NCBI RefSeq assembly: GCF_951230155.1
Contig: NZ_CATNVD010000017.1
Location: 47,293 to 111,292, forward strand
From: Parablautia sp. Marseille-Q6255
GTDB lineage: Bacteria; Bacillota; Clostridia; Lachnospirales; Lachnospiraceae
Reading direction: 5' to 3'
DNA length: 64,000 bases
Shown here: positions 9,299 through 17,710 of the stretch, piece after piece
Position numbering within the stretch: position 1 is the first letter of the stretch
Layout: each line of letters starts with the position of its first letter
Program-made: the position numbers and the translations under genes
Notes under the pieces: model-generated
The model's input: only the letters and a program-made list of their open reading frames with translations
The model's database searches: none
What the model was told of the DNA's origin: nothing

Positions 9299-11032
9299 TT
9301 AATCGACTGCATCTGAAAAATCCCGGTCCATACACGGGGAAAAGGAAGAATGCAACGTTCCGTTTTGTATGGAGATTACAATGCGTTTTTCCCATGCCGG
9401 ATCTGTGAGAGGAAAGTCACTGCGGTAATGTCCTCCACGACTTTCTTTTCGCTGCGACATGGCAAGAGCAAGAGCTTCTGACAGAGTCAGTGCATGCTCC
9501 GCACAAAGTGCAGCTTTTAGAACACTCTCCTGCGAAGAAAACAAATATTTCCAGGGAAAGAATTTCTGACGCAGTGTTTGGATTTCCTGCCTCACAAAGT
9601 CAAGGTCGGATTGATTTCTTTGGACATTGCAGTATTTCCACATGAGATCTTTTACTTTCAGGGTGATGGCCTCTGGAGAAAGAAGATTTTCAGAAGCAAT
9701 AGTATGGTCCGAGCGGTAAGTTCTGTGAAGCTGTGTTTGTAATTCGCTTTCAGATAAGGAATAAATGGAGGTCTGACTTGCATATGCAGCTGCAGATATA
9801 GCAGCCAGAGTTCCAAATACAAGGCAGCTTCCAGAAGCATTTCCACCGAGCCGGTCAGCACCGTGAATACCGCCGGCACATTCACCGCATGCGAATAGAC
9901 CGGGAATGGTGCTCTGGCAGGTGTGGTCGACAAAGATTCCGCCATTAGCGGCATGAAAAAACGGTGCGATTTTGATCGTGTCTTTTGAGAGGGTTATATC
10001 AAATGTTTCGTGTAACCAGCTTATATAATCCCTTACATAGCTTCGCGGATCAAGAAGAATTTCCGGCCGGTAACAAATCTCTACTCCGTTATCACAGCTT
10101 TTTAAAGCAGCATCGAAAAGAGCAAGATCAAACTCTCCAGTTTTGTCTGCCGTCGTAAAAGGACCATGGAGCGCCCGCTTCTTCAGACAATGGCCCATTT
10201 CTTCATCGGAAGAGAAATACTGACGCAGTACATTTGTCTGGCTGGAGTCGAACAGTCCGCTGCAATAATCAAGACTGCCCTCCCGGAATACAATTTTATA
10301 TCCCGGAGAGATAAAGCCGGGGATAAATTGATTAAATTCCAGATTAATTAAGGAAGCACCTGCTTTTAATGCTAATGCCTGACCATCCCCGCATACGTCA
10401 GGACTGTTAAGATTATGTTTATAAAGTCCTCCGAAACCACCGGTAGCAAGGATCACGGATTTGGCTGTGATGGCTTCATATGTCCTTGTGTTTTTCCGGT
10501 AGAAGCAGGCGCCGCAGATTGCTCCTGATGATTGCTGTAACAGGGCGATCAGTTCAGTATCCTCTGCGAGCGTGATGTTTGGGTGGGCTTCTATACGAGC
10601 GCGCACGGAGGTACGGATCTGCTTCCAGTCCTTCCAGAAATATAAGTCATGTGCATGTGTTCCGAAACAGGGAAGCTTGGGCTCCGGTAACTTTTCAAAA
10701 GCTATGCCCATTCGTTTCAGGTAAGAAATACAGGAACGGATGTTGCGGATGTAATACTGGTTCATCCAGGTATCATTCATGCGGGCACTGCAGGCGAGGA
10801 TGTCTTCCAGAAAAACGGTTTCGTCATTCTCATCTATAGTTGCCTGGCAATGGATGGTATCCATCAGTCCGTAAAAGCTTGAGCCGGAGCAAAGCTGTGT
10901 TTTGGTTATCAGCAGTACGCGCACACCGGCGTCAGCGGCGCGGAATGCGGCTGTGATCCCGGCAAGCCCGCAGCCAATTACGAGGACATCAAATGTTTCT
11001 TTTTTTCTTTTTACCGGAAGTACATCGTACAT
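9299..11032 (-). CDS. Fumarate reductase/L-aspartate oxidase-like FAD-dependent oxidoreductase
   Basis: A 577-residue soluble flavoprotein of the FrdA/SdhA/NadB superfamily. The N-terminal dinucleotide motif VIGCGLAGITAAFRAADAG is near residue 18, ATGGFGGLY near 198, and the second half has FHAANGGI and the FAD-binding ADRLGGNASGSCLVFG. There is no signal peptide, haem motif or FMN-binding domain. The His that covalently binds FAD in membrane-bound FrdA/SdhA is not present in the matching segment. It is the second gene after the GntR regulator on this strand, 24 bp apart, with GGAGGA before its ATG. The substrate is unknown; co-regulation with the ABC importer suggests it acts on the imported compound. 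True NadB is unlikely because no nadA or nadC is adjacent. Confidence 0.85.
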   Translation of the reverse strand: MYDVLPVKRKKETFDVLVIGCGLAGITAAFRAADAGVRVLLITKTQLCSGSSFYGLMDTIHCQATIDENDETVFLEDILACSARMNDTWMNQYYIRNIRSCISYLKRMGIAFEKLPEPKLPCFGTHAHDLYFWKDWKQIRTSVRARIEAHPNITLAEDTELIALLQQSSGAICGACFYRKNTRTYEAITAKSVILATGGFGGLYKHNLNSPDVCGDGQALALKAGASLINLEFNQFIPGFISPGYKIVFREGSLDYCSGLFDSSQTNVLRQYFSSDEEMGHCLKKRALHGPFTTADKTGEFDLALFDAALKSCDNGVEICYRPEILLDPRSYVRDYISWLHETFDITLSKDTIKIAPFFHAANGGIFVDHTCQSTIPGLFACGECAGGIHGADRLGGNASGSCLVFGTLAAISAAAYASQTSIYSLSESELQTQLHRTYRSDHTIASENLLSPEAITLKVKDLMWKYCNVQRNQSDLDFVRQEIQTLRQKFFPWKYLFSSQESVLKAALCAEHALTLSEALALAMSQRKESRGGHYRSDFPLTDPAWEKRIVISIQNGTLHSSFSPCMDRDFSDAVD

Positions 11033-11056
11033 TCTATTATCCTCCTCAGGTTTCGT

Positions 11057-11779
11057 TTATTTTTTATCGTAATCGTAATTAAAATGATAATACATGGCAT
11101 CATGAAAAGCAGAGCGGTCATGTGCAAGCAGCGCTTCATAAATCCGTTTATGTTTGTCTATTGTAATATTCAGGTGGCTATGTGTGCTTTTCATTTTGTA
11201 GGTTTCATCGTACGCCCAGAAAAAGTCGATAATGGAGGTCATCAGACGATTTTGAACGTGAGAGAAGAGCGTGCGGTGAAAGGATGCATCCGCTTTAGCA
11301 AAAGCAACGCCAAAAGAGGACATTGTTTTTGCCTTTGCCTGTGATTTCCCTTTTTTCTCCATTGTGTCAACGAGAATTGCAAGCTCTGCAATATCTTCCT
11401 GTGTGATACTGTCGAAGGCATGATCCATGAAACCGATCTCAAGAATGCGCCGCAGCTCTTCGATATATTCTTCTAAATGAGGATCGCGGTAAGCAGAGAG
11501 CTGACTGACCAGAGTGGACATGAAAAAGTCCATATTGCAATCACGGATAACAATGCCGACGCCCGGCCTGGATCGCACGAGTCCCGTAATCTCGAGTGCT
11601 TTGATAGATTCCCGAAGGACATTTCGGCTGACGCCGAGCGATTCACACAGCTCCATTTCTGTAGGAAGCTTATCCCCGGGCTGAAGATTATTTCGGAAAA
11701 TATATTCTTTGATCTCATCGTAAACACGAATATATAATTTTTCAGATTTCAGATTGTGAAGACCAGAAGTAGTTGTCAT
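11057..11779 (-). CDS. FadR-subfamily GntR transcriptional regulator
   Basis: A 240-residue repressor-type protein. The N-terminal winged helix includes QPGDKLPTEMELCESLGVSR followed by NVLRESIKALEITGLV, the GntR signature. The C-terminal part is a helical FCD effector domain with the metal/ligand-type sequence DASFHRTLFSH. I chose the start at 11779 (MTTTSGLHN) because AAGGAGGA precedes it by 8 bp; the frame stays open further upstream but has no support. It is transcribed with the flavoprotein and divergently from the transporter operon. Two copies of an 18-bp near-palindrome in the divergent region are its probable operators. Confidence 0.92.
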   Translation of the reverse strand: MTTTSGLHNLKSEKLYIRVYDEIKEYIFRNNLQPGDKLPTEMELCESLGVSRNVLRESIKALEITGLVRSRPGVGIVIRDCNMDFFMSTLVSQLSAYRDPHLEEYIEELRRILEIGFMDHAFDSITQEDIAELAILVDTMEKKGKSQAKAKTMSSFGVAFAKADASFHRTLFSHVQNRLMTSIIDFFWAYDETYKMKSTHSHLNITIDKHKRIYEALLAHDRSAFHDAMYYHFNYDYDKK

Positions 11780-11810
11780 TGAGAGACTCCTCCTTATTTG
11801 TGTGCTGTAT

Positions 11811-11828
11811 TTGTAGTACAAAGTACAA
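11811..11828. promoter_or_regulatory. GntR operator copy 1, in the regulator's own promoter
   Basis: The 18 bp TTGTAGTACAAAGTACAA contain TTGTAGTACAA, which fits the FadR-subfamily consensus TNGTNNNACNA. It lies just downstream of the minus-strand -10 box, a position expected to block the regulator and flavoprotein transcript (autoregulation). The same 18 bp recur at 11997. Confidence 0.75.
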
Positions 11829-11840
11829 TTATATAAAAAC

Positions 11841-11869
11841 ATAATAGTATGTTTTACAAATAAAGTCAA
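11841..11869 (-). promoter_or_regulatory. Promoter of the GntR-flavoprotein operon
   Basis: On the minus strand TTGACT (11869-11864) and TATTAT (11846-11841) are separated by 17 bp, close to the sigma-A consensus. Operator copy 1 follows immediately downstream. Confidence 0.65.
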
Positions 11870-11938
11870 TAACAGGTTATAATATACAAAAAATAAGATA
11901 AAGAATAGAAATATATAACATAATAGACAAAAGATTGC

Positions 11939-11967
11939 TTGACATAACAAAAAAACTATGTTATTTT
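11939..11967 (+). promoter_or_regulatory. Promoter of the ABC transporter/aldolase operon
   Basis: TTGACA (11939-11944), a 17-bp spacer, and TATTTT (11962-11967). The -35 box is a perfect consensus. Operator copy 2 lies about 30 bp downstream of the -10 box, between promoter and gene. Confidence 0.65.
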
Positions 11968-11996
11968 CAACTTATCAAGGGCTTTTGTAACTGAGA

Positions 11997-12014
11997 TTGT
12001 AGTACAAAGTACAA
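11997..12014. promoter_or_regulatory. GntR operator copy 2, before the solute-binding protein gene
   Basis: Exact repeat of the 18 bp at 11811-11828 (TTGTAGTACAAAGTACAA), ending 21 bp before the ATG of the binding-protein gene. The duplication in both divergent leaders supports a single regulon. Confidence 0.75.
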
Positions 12015-12035
12015 ATTAAAAAAGGAGGACAAAGT

Positions 12036-13703
12036 ATGAAACTCAAAAAAATCACAAGTTTCCTGTGTGCAGCTGCTATGGCAGCGGGGATGCTGTTGGG
12101 GAATGGTACAGCAGTAATGGCAGAAGAAAAAGCAGTCAGCTGTCAGGAACTGGGTACGCCGCTTGCAGATGTACGTGTGCGTCAGGCACTTGCTTATGCG
12201 ATTGATCTGGACGCGATCGTAGATTCTTTGTTTGACGGAAAAGCAGAGAAGGCGATCAGCTTTACGGCGCCGGGTGACTGGCTTAATGCAGAGCTTCCGG
12301 TTTATTCCTACGATCCGGAAAAAGCAAAGGAGCTTTTGAAGGAAGCGGACTGGCCGTCTGATTACACACTGGATGTTGTATATTACTACGATGATCAGCA
12401 GACCGTGGATTTAATGACGATCATCGGACAGTATTGGAGTGAGGTAGGGGTAAAGGCACAGTTCAGAAAACTGGAAGGGGATCTTGCGGCGCAGCTTTGG
12501 GTAGCTCCGGAGGATAAGGAAAATGGACCGTCGGCGGTGAAATGGGATCTGGCATATGCGGCAGTAGCAGCACTTACAGAGAGTGAGTTTTATAACCGGT
12601 TTGCATCAACGGCAACGAATAATTCTTCCGTCCCGCTTCAGGAAGGACTGGATGAGCTGATTGCAGCATCGAACTCTACGATGGATACAGATGAGCAGAA
12701 AGAAGCCTTTAAGCAGATACAGGCTTATGTCGCAGAGAATGAGCTGGCGATGCCGCTGTATCATCAGGTATGCTTTATCTACAACAGTGATGATCTCGAC
12801 ATGGCAGGAAGTAAAGTCGGAAATGACCAGTTCTCTTATGAGAAAAATATTCTCGACTGGAATATCAACCGTGAGGATAAGACATTGTATACAAATGGAG
12901 GTCCGCAGGAATTCTTCTGGTATCCGATGGTAAATCCGGGATATATGATCAATACAGAGCTGATTTTTGACAAGCTGATCAATGCCGACAGTTCATTGAA
13001 CCCAACGGAAGGCATGCTGGCAGAAAGCTACAGTGTCAGTGAGGATTCCTTATCCATCGAGTTTGTACTAAGAGATGGACTGACCTGGCATGACGGCGAG
13101 CCGCTTACAGCAGAAGATGTGAAGTTTACGATCGAGCTGATGTTAAAGACTCCGGGTGCAAATGCAGTGGCGACAGAGGTGGTTCAGGCGATCACAGGCG
13201 CACAGGACTATCTGGATGGAAAGAGCGAAGATCTGGCAGGTGTCGTAGTAGACGGAAATAAAGTAACGGTTCAGTTTGATAAGATTGCAGCAAATGCACT
13301 GCAGGTATTCTCTCAGTGGCCGATTCTTCCGAAACACTGTCTTGAGAATGCCGATCCGGCAACCTTACAGCAGGATCAGTTCTGGCAGAAGCCAATTGGC
13401 TCAGGTCCGTTTATGGTAGATGAGGTTGTCCTGAATAATTATGCCACATTGAAGAGATGGGATGGATACTATAAACAGGGCAGCGGAAATATTGAAAAAA
13501 TTTATATGTTTGCAAGCGGAGAAAATGATGCAAACCTGGTCAAAAATGCAAGTGCAGGAAAGATCGATTATGCATGGAGCAAATCTACAGATGATGCAAA
13601 GGCAATAGAAGAGCTGGAGAACATGAATGTAGAGGTGGCAAATATCCGGTATACGAGATGCTTCTATATCAATCAGTTCCCGCATGAGGCAAATATCAAG
13701 TAA
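12036..13703 (+). CDS. Circularly permuted family-5 (peptide-type) ABC solute-binding protein
   Basis: A 555-residue secreted binding protein with its halves in reversed order. Residues 1-29 are a signal peptide with a signal peptidase I-type site (AVMA before EE); no lipobox cysteine is present. Residues about 41-275 match the C-terminal half of DppA/OppA-type proteins (PLADVRVRQALAYAID, then YDPEKAKELLKEADW, then VGVKAQF). Residues about 282-555 match the N-terminal half (NPTEGMLAESYSVSED, LRDGLTWHDGEPLTAEDVKF, then FYINQF just before the stop). In ordinary members FYIN leads directly into the DVRVRQALAYAID segment, so the break is clean and both halves are complete. The gene is uninterrupted, with AGGAGG before the ATG and permeases downstream. 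Ligand unknown. Confidence 0.88.
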   Translation: MKLKKITSFLCAAAMAAGMLLGNGTAVMAEEKAVSCQELGTPLADVRVRQALAYAIDLDAIVDSLFDGKAEKAISFTAPGDWLNAELPVYSYDPEKAKELLKEADWPSDYTLDVVYYYDDQQTVDLMTIIGQYWSEVGVKAQFRKLEGDLAAQLWVAPEDKENGPSAVKWDLAYAAVAALTESEFYNRFASTATNNSSVPLQEGLDELIAASNSTMDTDEQKEAFKQIQAYVAENELAMPLYHQVCFIYNSDDLDMAGSKVGNDQFSYEKNILDWNINREDKTLYTNGGPQEFFWYPMVNPGYMINTELIFDKLINADSSLNPTEGMLAESYSVSEDSLSIEFVLRDGLTWHDGEPLTAEDVKFTIELMLKTPGANAVATEVVQAITGAQDYLDGKSEDLAGVVVDGNKVTVQFDKIAANALQVFSQWPILPKHCLENADPATLQQDQFWQKPIGSGPFMVDEVVLNNYATLKRWDGYYKQGSGNIEKIYMFASGENDANLVKNASAGKIDYAWSKSTDDAKAIEELENMNVEVANIRYTRCFYINQFPHEANIK

Positions 13704-13714
13704 TGAATTGTATT

Positions 13715-13762
13715 GAGGTGCTGCAAAATCCACGGAAAGAAGTTTTTGCAGCACCTCGTTTT
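13715..13762 (+). terminator. Terminator/attenuator between binding protein and permease genes
   Basis: A perfect 14-bp stem (GAGGTGCTGCAAAA, 13715-13728; TTTTGCAGCACCTC, 13744-13757) is followed by GTTTTTT. Partial termination here would give more binding protein than permease, a common arrangement in ABC importer operons. The permease RBS follows immediately. Confidence 0.75.
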
Positions 13763-13775
13763 TTAGGAGGCAGGT

Positions 13776-14735
13776 ATGACGAATTATGTAATTAGAAAGA
13801 TTCTGTCCTTAATCCCTATGATGCTTGTTTTAAGCTTTTTAATCTATCTGGGGATTGAACTGATGCCAGGAGATGCAGTGGATTTTCTGATTCCGCCAGA
13901 TGCGCTGTCCACGATGTCAGAAACGCAGCTTAATGAGATGAGAGAATCGCTTGGATTGAATGATCCTTTTATGGTCCGCTATGTTAAATGGCTTGGCGGA
14001 GTTCTTCATGGAGATTTTGGCTATTCTCTGCAAAGCGGCGTTCCGGTTGCAACACTGATGAAAAATCATCTTCCGGCAACAATCGAGCTGACAGTGACAG
14101 CGCTTATTTTTTCTTCTATTTTTGGCATTTTGTTCGGCGTCATCAGTGCATTGAAAAAGGGCAGCATTCTGGATCAGATGTTAAGTGTAGTCGGTATGAT
14201 CGGCGTGGCGATTCCTCAGTTTTTGCTTGGTTTGATCTGTATCAACGCATTTGCTCTGCATTTGAATCTTCTTCCGGTTGGAGGACGGATGGCTTCCATG
14301 GATCAGAATTTCTTTGAAAGGCTTCCGTATCTGATCATGCCGGCGCTTGTACTCGGATTTTCTCTTACCTCAGGTGTGATGCGCTATGCAAGAGGAAGTA
14401 TGCTGGACTCGATGGGAAAGGATTATATGAAGACAGCGCGCGCAAAAGGAATCCCTGAGTGGAGGCTGAATCTGCTACACGGTTTGAGGGCAGCACTGAC
14501 ACCTGTTGTTGTGCTGATCGGATTCCGTCTTCCGATGCTCATCGGAGGAGCGGTGGTGATCGAAGAGGTGTTTCAGTGGCCGGGGATCGGGGCCCTGTTT
14601 GTGGATTCTGTCCGGGCGCAGAATACGCCGCTTGTAATGATGATCGGATTTTTCAGCGTACTGCTGGTGCTGATTTCAAGTATTATTGTGGATATTGTAA
14701 CAGCGGCACTTGATCCGCGTATTAAGTTGAGTTAG
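13776..14735 (+). CDS. Peptide-type ABC transporter permease, DppB-like
   Basis: A 319-residue integral membrane protein of the DppB/OppB family. It has one N-terminal membrane segment (about residues 9-29), a large external loop with GLNDPFMVRYVKWLGGVLHG, and five further segments. The cytoplasmic EAA loop is the TARAKGIPEWRLNLLHGLR region near residue 218. GGAGG precedes the ATG. It forms the heterodimeric channel with the next gene product; the binding protein lies directly upstream. Confidence 0.92.
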   Translation: MTNYVIRKILSLIPMMLVLSFLIYLGIELMPGDAVDFLIPPDALSTMSETQLNEMRESLGLNDPFMVRYVKWLGGVLHGDFGYSLQSGVPVATLMKNHLPATIELTVTALIFSSIFGILFGVISALKKGSILDQMLSVVGMIGVAIPQFLLGLICINAFALHLNLLPVGGRMASMDQNFFERLPYLIMPALVLGFSLTSGVMRYARGSMLDSMGKDYMKTARAKGIPEWRLNLLHGLRAALTPVVVLIGFRLPMLIGGAVVIEEVFQWPGIGALFVDSVRAQNTPLVMMIGFFSVLLVLISSIIVDIVTAALDPRIKLS

Positions 14736-14746
14736 GGAGGCGCCAG

Positions 14747-15655
14747 ATGAGTTCATTAGATCGGAAAATGGATAAAATCCTGGCCAGAGAGGAAGCCGGG
14801 CAGATAAAAAAGCGCATGAAAAACAGAGCTCTGCGTAAGATGTTTGCCAACCGGCTTTCAGTGGCAGGAATTATAATTTTTGTTGTTATTTTATTTATGT
14901 GCTGTGCAGCGCCTCTGTTCACGCCGTATGATGCAACGAAGGTAGATCTGCGAAGCATCCTGCAACCGCCGTCAGCGGAACATATTTTAGGAACAGACAA
15001 GATTGGGCGTGACATCTGGGCAAGGATTTTGTTTGGAGGAAGAGTTTCCATTGCAGTCGGACTGGGAAGTGCGCTGATAGCGACAGTACTCGGTGTATCA
15101 CTTGGTACGATTGCGGGCTATAAGGGGGGATGGCTGGATGGCATCGTAATGAAGGTATCAGAGATCATGATGGCATTCCCACAGATGATCCTCGTATTGA
15201 TTTTAGTAACGATTACAGGACAGAGCCTGTGGAACCTGATTTTTATTTTTTCTCTTACCGGCTGGCCTTCGATGTATCGTATGGCACGTTCTCAGATGCT
15301 TTCTCTTCGGGAACAGGAATATGTACAGGCACTGAAAGCATTTGGCATCGGCGGAATGAGGATTGCGTTTAAGCATATTCTTCCGAATGCGATAGGTCCC
15401 ATTTTTGTCAATATCACACTTTCTACTGCTATGTTTATCCTTCAGGAGGCAGCACTTAGCTTTCTTGGCCTTGGCGTACCGCTTGAGGTAGCCACATGGG
15501 GGAATATTTTGAATGTGGCACAGGATTTGACGATTTTGAAGCAGGCATGGTGGATCTGGCTTCCGACCGGTATTGCAGTAACGCTTTTTGTTATCAGCAT
15601 AAACTTTATTGGTGATGGCCTGCGTGATGCAACAGATCCTTCTCAGATAGGATAA
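14747..15655 (+). CDS. Peptide-type ABC transporter permease, DppC-like
   Basis: A 302-residue membrane protein of the DppC/OppC family. The soluble N-terminus is followed by a membrane segment near residues 40-60, then the HILGTDKIGRDIWARILFGG region typical of DppC, and the EAA-type loop EYVQALKAFGIGGMRIAFKH near residue 185. It begins 11 bp after the DppB-like gene with GGAGG upstream. It pairs with that permease and with the two ATPases that follow. Confidence 0.92.
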   Translation: MSSLDRKMDKILAREEAGQIKKRMKNRALRKMFANRLSVAGIIIFVVILFMCCAAPLFTPYDATKVDLRSILQPPSAEHILGTDKIGRDIWARILFGGRVSIAVGLGSALIATVLGVSLGTIAGYKGGWLDGIVMKVSEIMMAFPQMILVLILVTITGQSLWNLIFIFSLTGWPSMYRMARSQMLSLREQEYVQALKAFGIGGMRIAFKHILPNAIGPIFVNITLSTAMFILQEAALSFLGLGVPLEVATWGNILNVAQDLTILKQAWWIWLPTGIAVTLFVISINFIGDGLRDATDPSQIG

Positions 15656-15666
15656 GAGGTGATGGA

Positions 15667-16692
15667 ATGGAACGAAATCAGGATGTAGTTGTGAAGGTGG
15701 AGGACCTTCATGTGAATTTTTATAACAATGACCGCTGCAACAAGGTGCTGCGAGGGGTTTCTTTTGAGCTGAAAAAGGGAAAGATCATGTGTATTGTCGG
15801 AGAGAGCGGCTGTGGAAAATCAGTTACAGCTAATTCTATCATGGGACTTCTGCCGGATCTGTCAAGGATAGAAAAAGGGAGCATCACCTTCCATTATCAG
15901 GGCGAGGATATCCGTATCGACAGGCTGAAACGAAAAGGGAAAGAAATGCGAAAGCTGCGCGGAGAGGGAATGGCAATGATCTTTCAGGATCCAATGACAG
16001 CATTAAATCCTGTATTTACCGTGGGCTATCAGATTAATGAGGCGTTGCTGTATCACAACGGTGCTTCTTCGCGTAAGGATGCAACGAAAAAGTCGATACA
16101 GCTTCTGAAAGAAATGGGGATCCCCCTTCCCAAGCAGCGGGTAAAGGAATATCCGCATCAGTTTTCAGGTGGAATGAGCCAGAGGGCAATGATCGCAATG
16201 GCGATGAGCTGTCGGCCAAAAGTACTGATCGCAGATGAGCCGACAACGGCGCTGGATGTAACGATACAGGCACAGATCTTCGAGCTGATGCTGGATCTGA
16301 AAGAAACTAATGATACGGCTATTTTACTGATCACACATGATATGGGAGTGGTCGCAGAGCTGGCGGATGATGTGGCGGTAATGTATATGGGGAATATCGT
16401 TGAGAGCGGGGATGCAAGGGCAGTCCTGACGCGGCCTTCGCATCCTTATACGAAAGCGCTTCTGGATTCCATACCAGTACTGGGCAGAGGGAGGGAACAG
16501 AAGCTGGAACCGATCAAAGGCTCTACGCCGGATCCTTACAACCGTCCGGCAGGCTGTCAATTTGCTCCCAGGTGCGCATATGCCACCCCGGAATGTGAGA
16601 CCGGTATGCCGCCTGAAAGCATGGTAGAAGAGGGGCATATGTGCAGGTGCTTCCATCATCTGAGAAAAAAGGAGGGAGAAGCGAATGACTGA
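15667..16692 (+). CDS. Peptide-type ABC transporter ATP-binding protein, DppD-like
   Basis: A 341-residue cytoplasmic ATPase. Walker A is GESGCGKS (near residue 45), the signature is [15 protein letters not shown], and Walker B is [12 protein letters not shown]. The C-terminal oligopeptide-transporter domain holds the conserved [15 protein letters not shown] cysteines found in DppD/OppD proteins. It overlaps the next ATPase gene by 8 bp, pointing to translational coupling and a heterodimeric ATPase pair. Confidence 0.94.
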   Translation: MERNQDVVVKVEDLHVNFYNNDRCNKVLRGVSFELKKGKIMCIVGESGCGKSVTANSIMGLLPDLSRIEKGSITFHYQGEDIRIDRLKRKGKEMRKLRGEGMAMIFQDPMTALNPVFTVGYQINEALLYHNGASSRKDATKKSIQLLKEMGIPLPKQRVKEYPHQFSGGMSQRAMIAMAMSCRPKVLIADEPTTALDVTIQAQIFELMLDLKETNDTAILLITHDMGVVAELADDVAVMYMGNIVESGDARAVLTRPSHPYTKALLDSIPVLGRGREQKLEPIKGSTPDPYNRPAGCQFAPRCAYATPECETGMPPESMVEEGHMCRCFHHLRKKEGEAND

Positions 16693-17710
16693 TGACAAAA
16701 ATGTCCTGATCAGGGTCAGAGGGCTGAAAACATGGTATCCGGTAAAAAAAGGAGTTTTTAAGCATACGGTTGGATATGTAAAAGCAGTTGATGATGTGGA
16801 CCTTGATGTATATCGCGGAGAAATCCTCGGGGTGGTAGGAGAGAGCGGCTGCGGTAAGACCACGCTTGGAAAGAGCATCCTTCAGTTGATACGTCCTTAT
16901 GCGGGAAATGTTTTTTACGATTTCCCGGAAGGAGAAAAAGATCTGATGACCATGAAAAAAAAGGATCTGGACGAGGCGCGGCGCCGGATGCAGATTGTAT
17001 TTCAGGATCCCTATTCTTCATTAAATCCATCTTTTACGATTTTCGGGTCTATGCAAGAGCCGTTGATCCGTTTTGGAATGAAAAACAAGGAGGAGCGGAA
17101 AAAGAAAATCGCAGAGCTTTTGCAGGCAGTGAATCTTCCAGAGGATTACATGGAACGTTATCCAAATGAGTTTTCGGGCGGACAAAGACAGAGGATCGGA
17201 ATAGCCAGAGCTTTGTCTGTTTCACCGGAATTCATTGTATGCGATGAAGCTGTATCAGCCCTTGATGTTTCCATTCAGGCGCAGGTACTCCAGCTTTTGA
17301 TGAAGCTGAAGGAAGAATATAAGCTGACGTATATGTTTATCACGCATGATCTGTCGGTTGTTGAGTATATCAGTGACAGGATCATTGTCATGTATTTGGG
17401 GCATATTGTTGAGATTGCGGATACACAGGAGCTTTTTGCCAATACACTTCATCCGTATACAGAGGCGCTCATCAGTGCGATCCCGGTTGCGGATATCAAC
17501 CAGAGAAGAAAGCGGATCCCACTGCAGGGAGATGTTCCAAGTCCGGTAAATCCGCCGTCCGGCTGCCCATTCCATCCCAGATGTCCCAAATGTCAGGACG
17601 TCTGTAAAACAAAAAAACCAGAACCGGTGACGCTTATGAAAAATGGCCGACCGCATACGGTCTGCTGCCATCTTGTAAAAACAGAAGAGAGAAAGGAGAA
17701 AAAAGAATGA
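16685..17710 (+). CDS. Peptide-type ABC transporter ATP-binding protein, DppF-like
   Basis: A 341-residue cytoplasmic ATPase partner of the preceding protein. Walker A is GESGCGKT (near residue 57), the signature is FSGGQRQRIGIARAL, and Walker B is FIVCDEAVSALD. The N-terminus TWYPVKKGVFKHTVGYVKAV is typical of DppF/OppF, and the C-terminal GCPFHPRCPKCQDVC motif is present. It overlaps the aldolase gene by 4 bp (ATGA). Confidence 0.94.
   Translation: MTDDKNVLIRVRGLKTWYPVKKGVFKHTVGYVKAVDDVDLDVYRGEILGVVGESGCGKTTLGKSILQLIRPYAGNVFYDFPEGEKDLMTMKKKDLDEARRRMQIVFQDPYSSLNPSFTIFGSMQEPLIRFGMKNKEERKKKIAELLQAVNLPEDYMERYPNEFSGGQRQRIGIARALSVSPEFIVCDEAVSALDVSIQAQVLQLLMKLKEEYKLTYMFITHDLSVVEYISDRIIVMYLGHIVEIADTQELFANTLHPYTEALISAIPVADINQRRKRIPLQGDVPSPVNPPSGCPFHPRCPKCQDVCKTKKPEPVTLMKNGRPHTVCCHLVKTEERKEKKE

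Noticed and set aside
9299..11032. L-aspartate oxidase for NAD biosynthesis (nadB)
   Set aside because: No nadA/nadC nearby; the gene belongs to a GntR-regulated transport cluster.
12036..13703. Binding protein as a pseudogene or two fused gene fragments
   Set aside because: The frame is uninterrupted, has a signal peptide and RBS, and both halves are complete and join exactly at the family's internal boundary.
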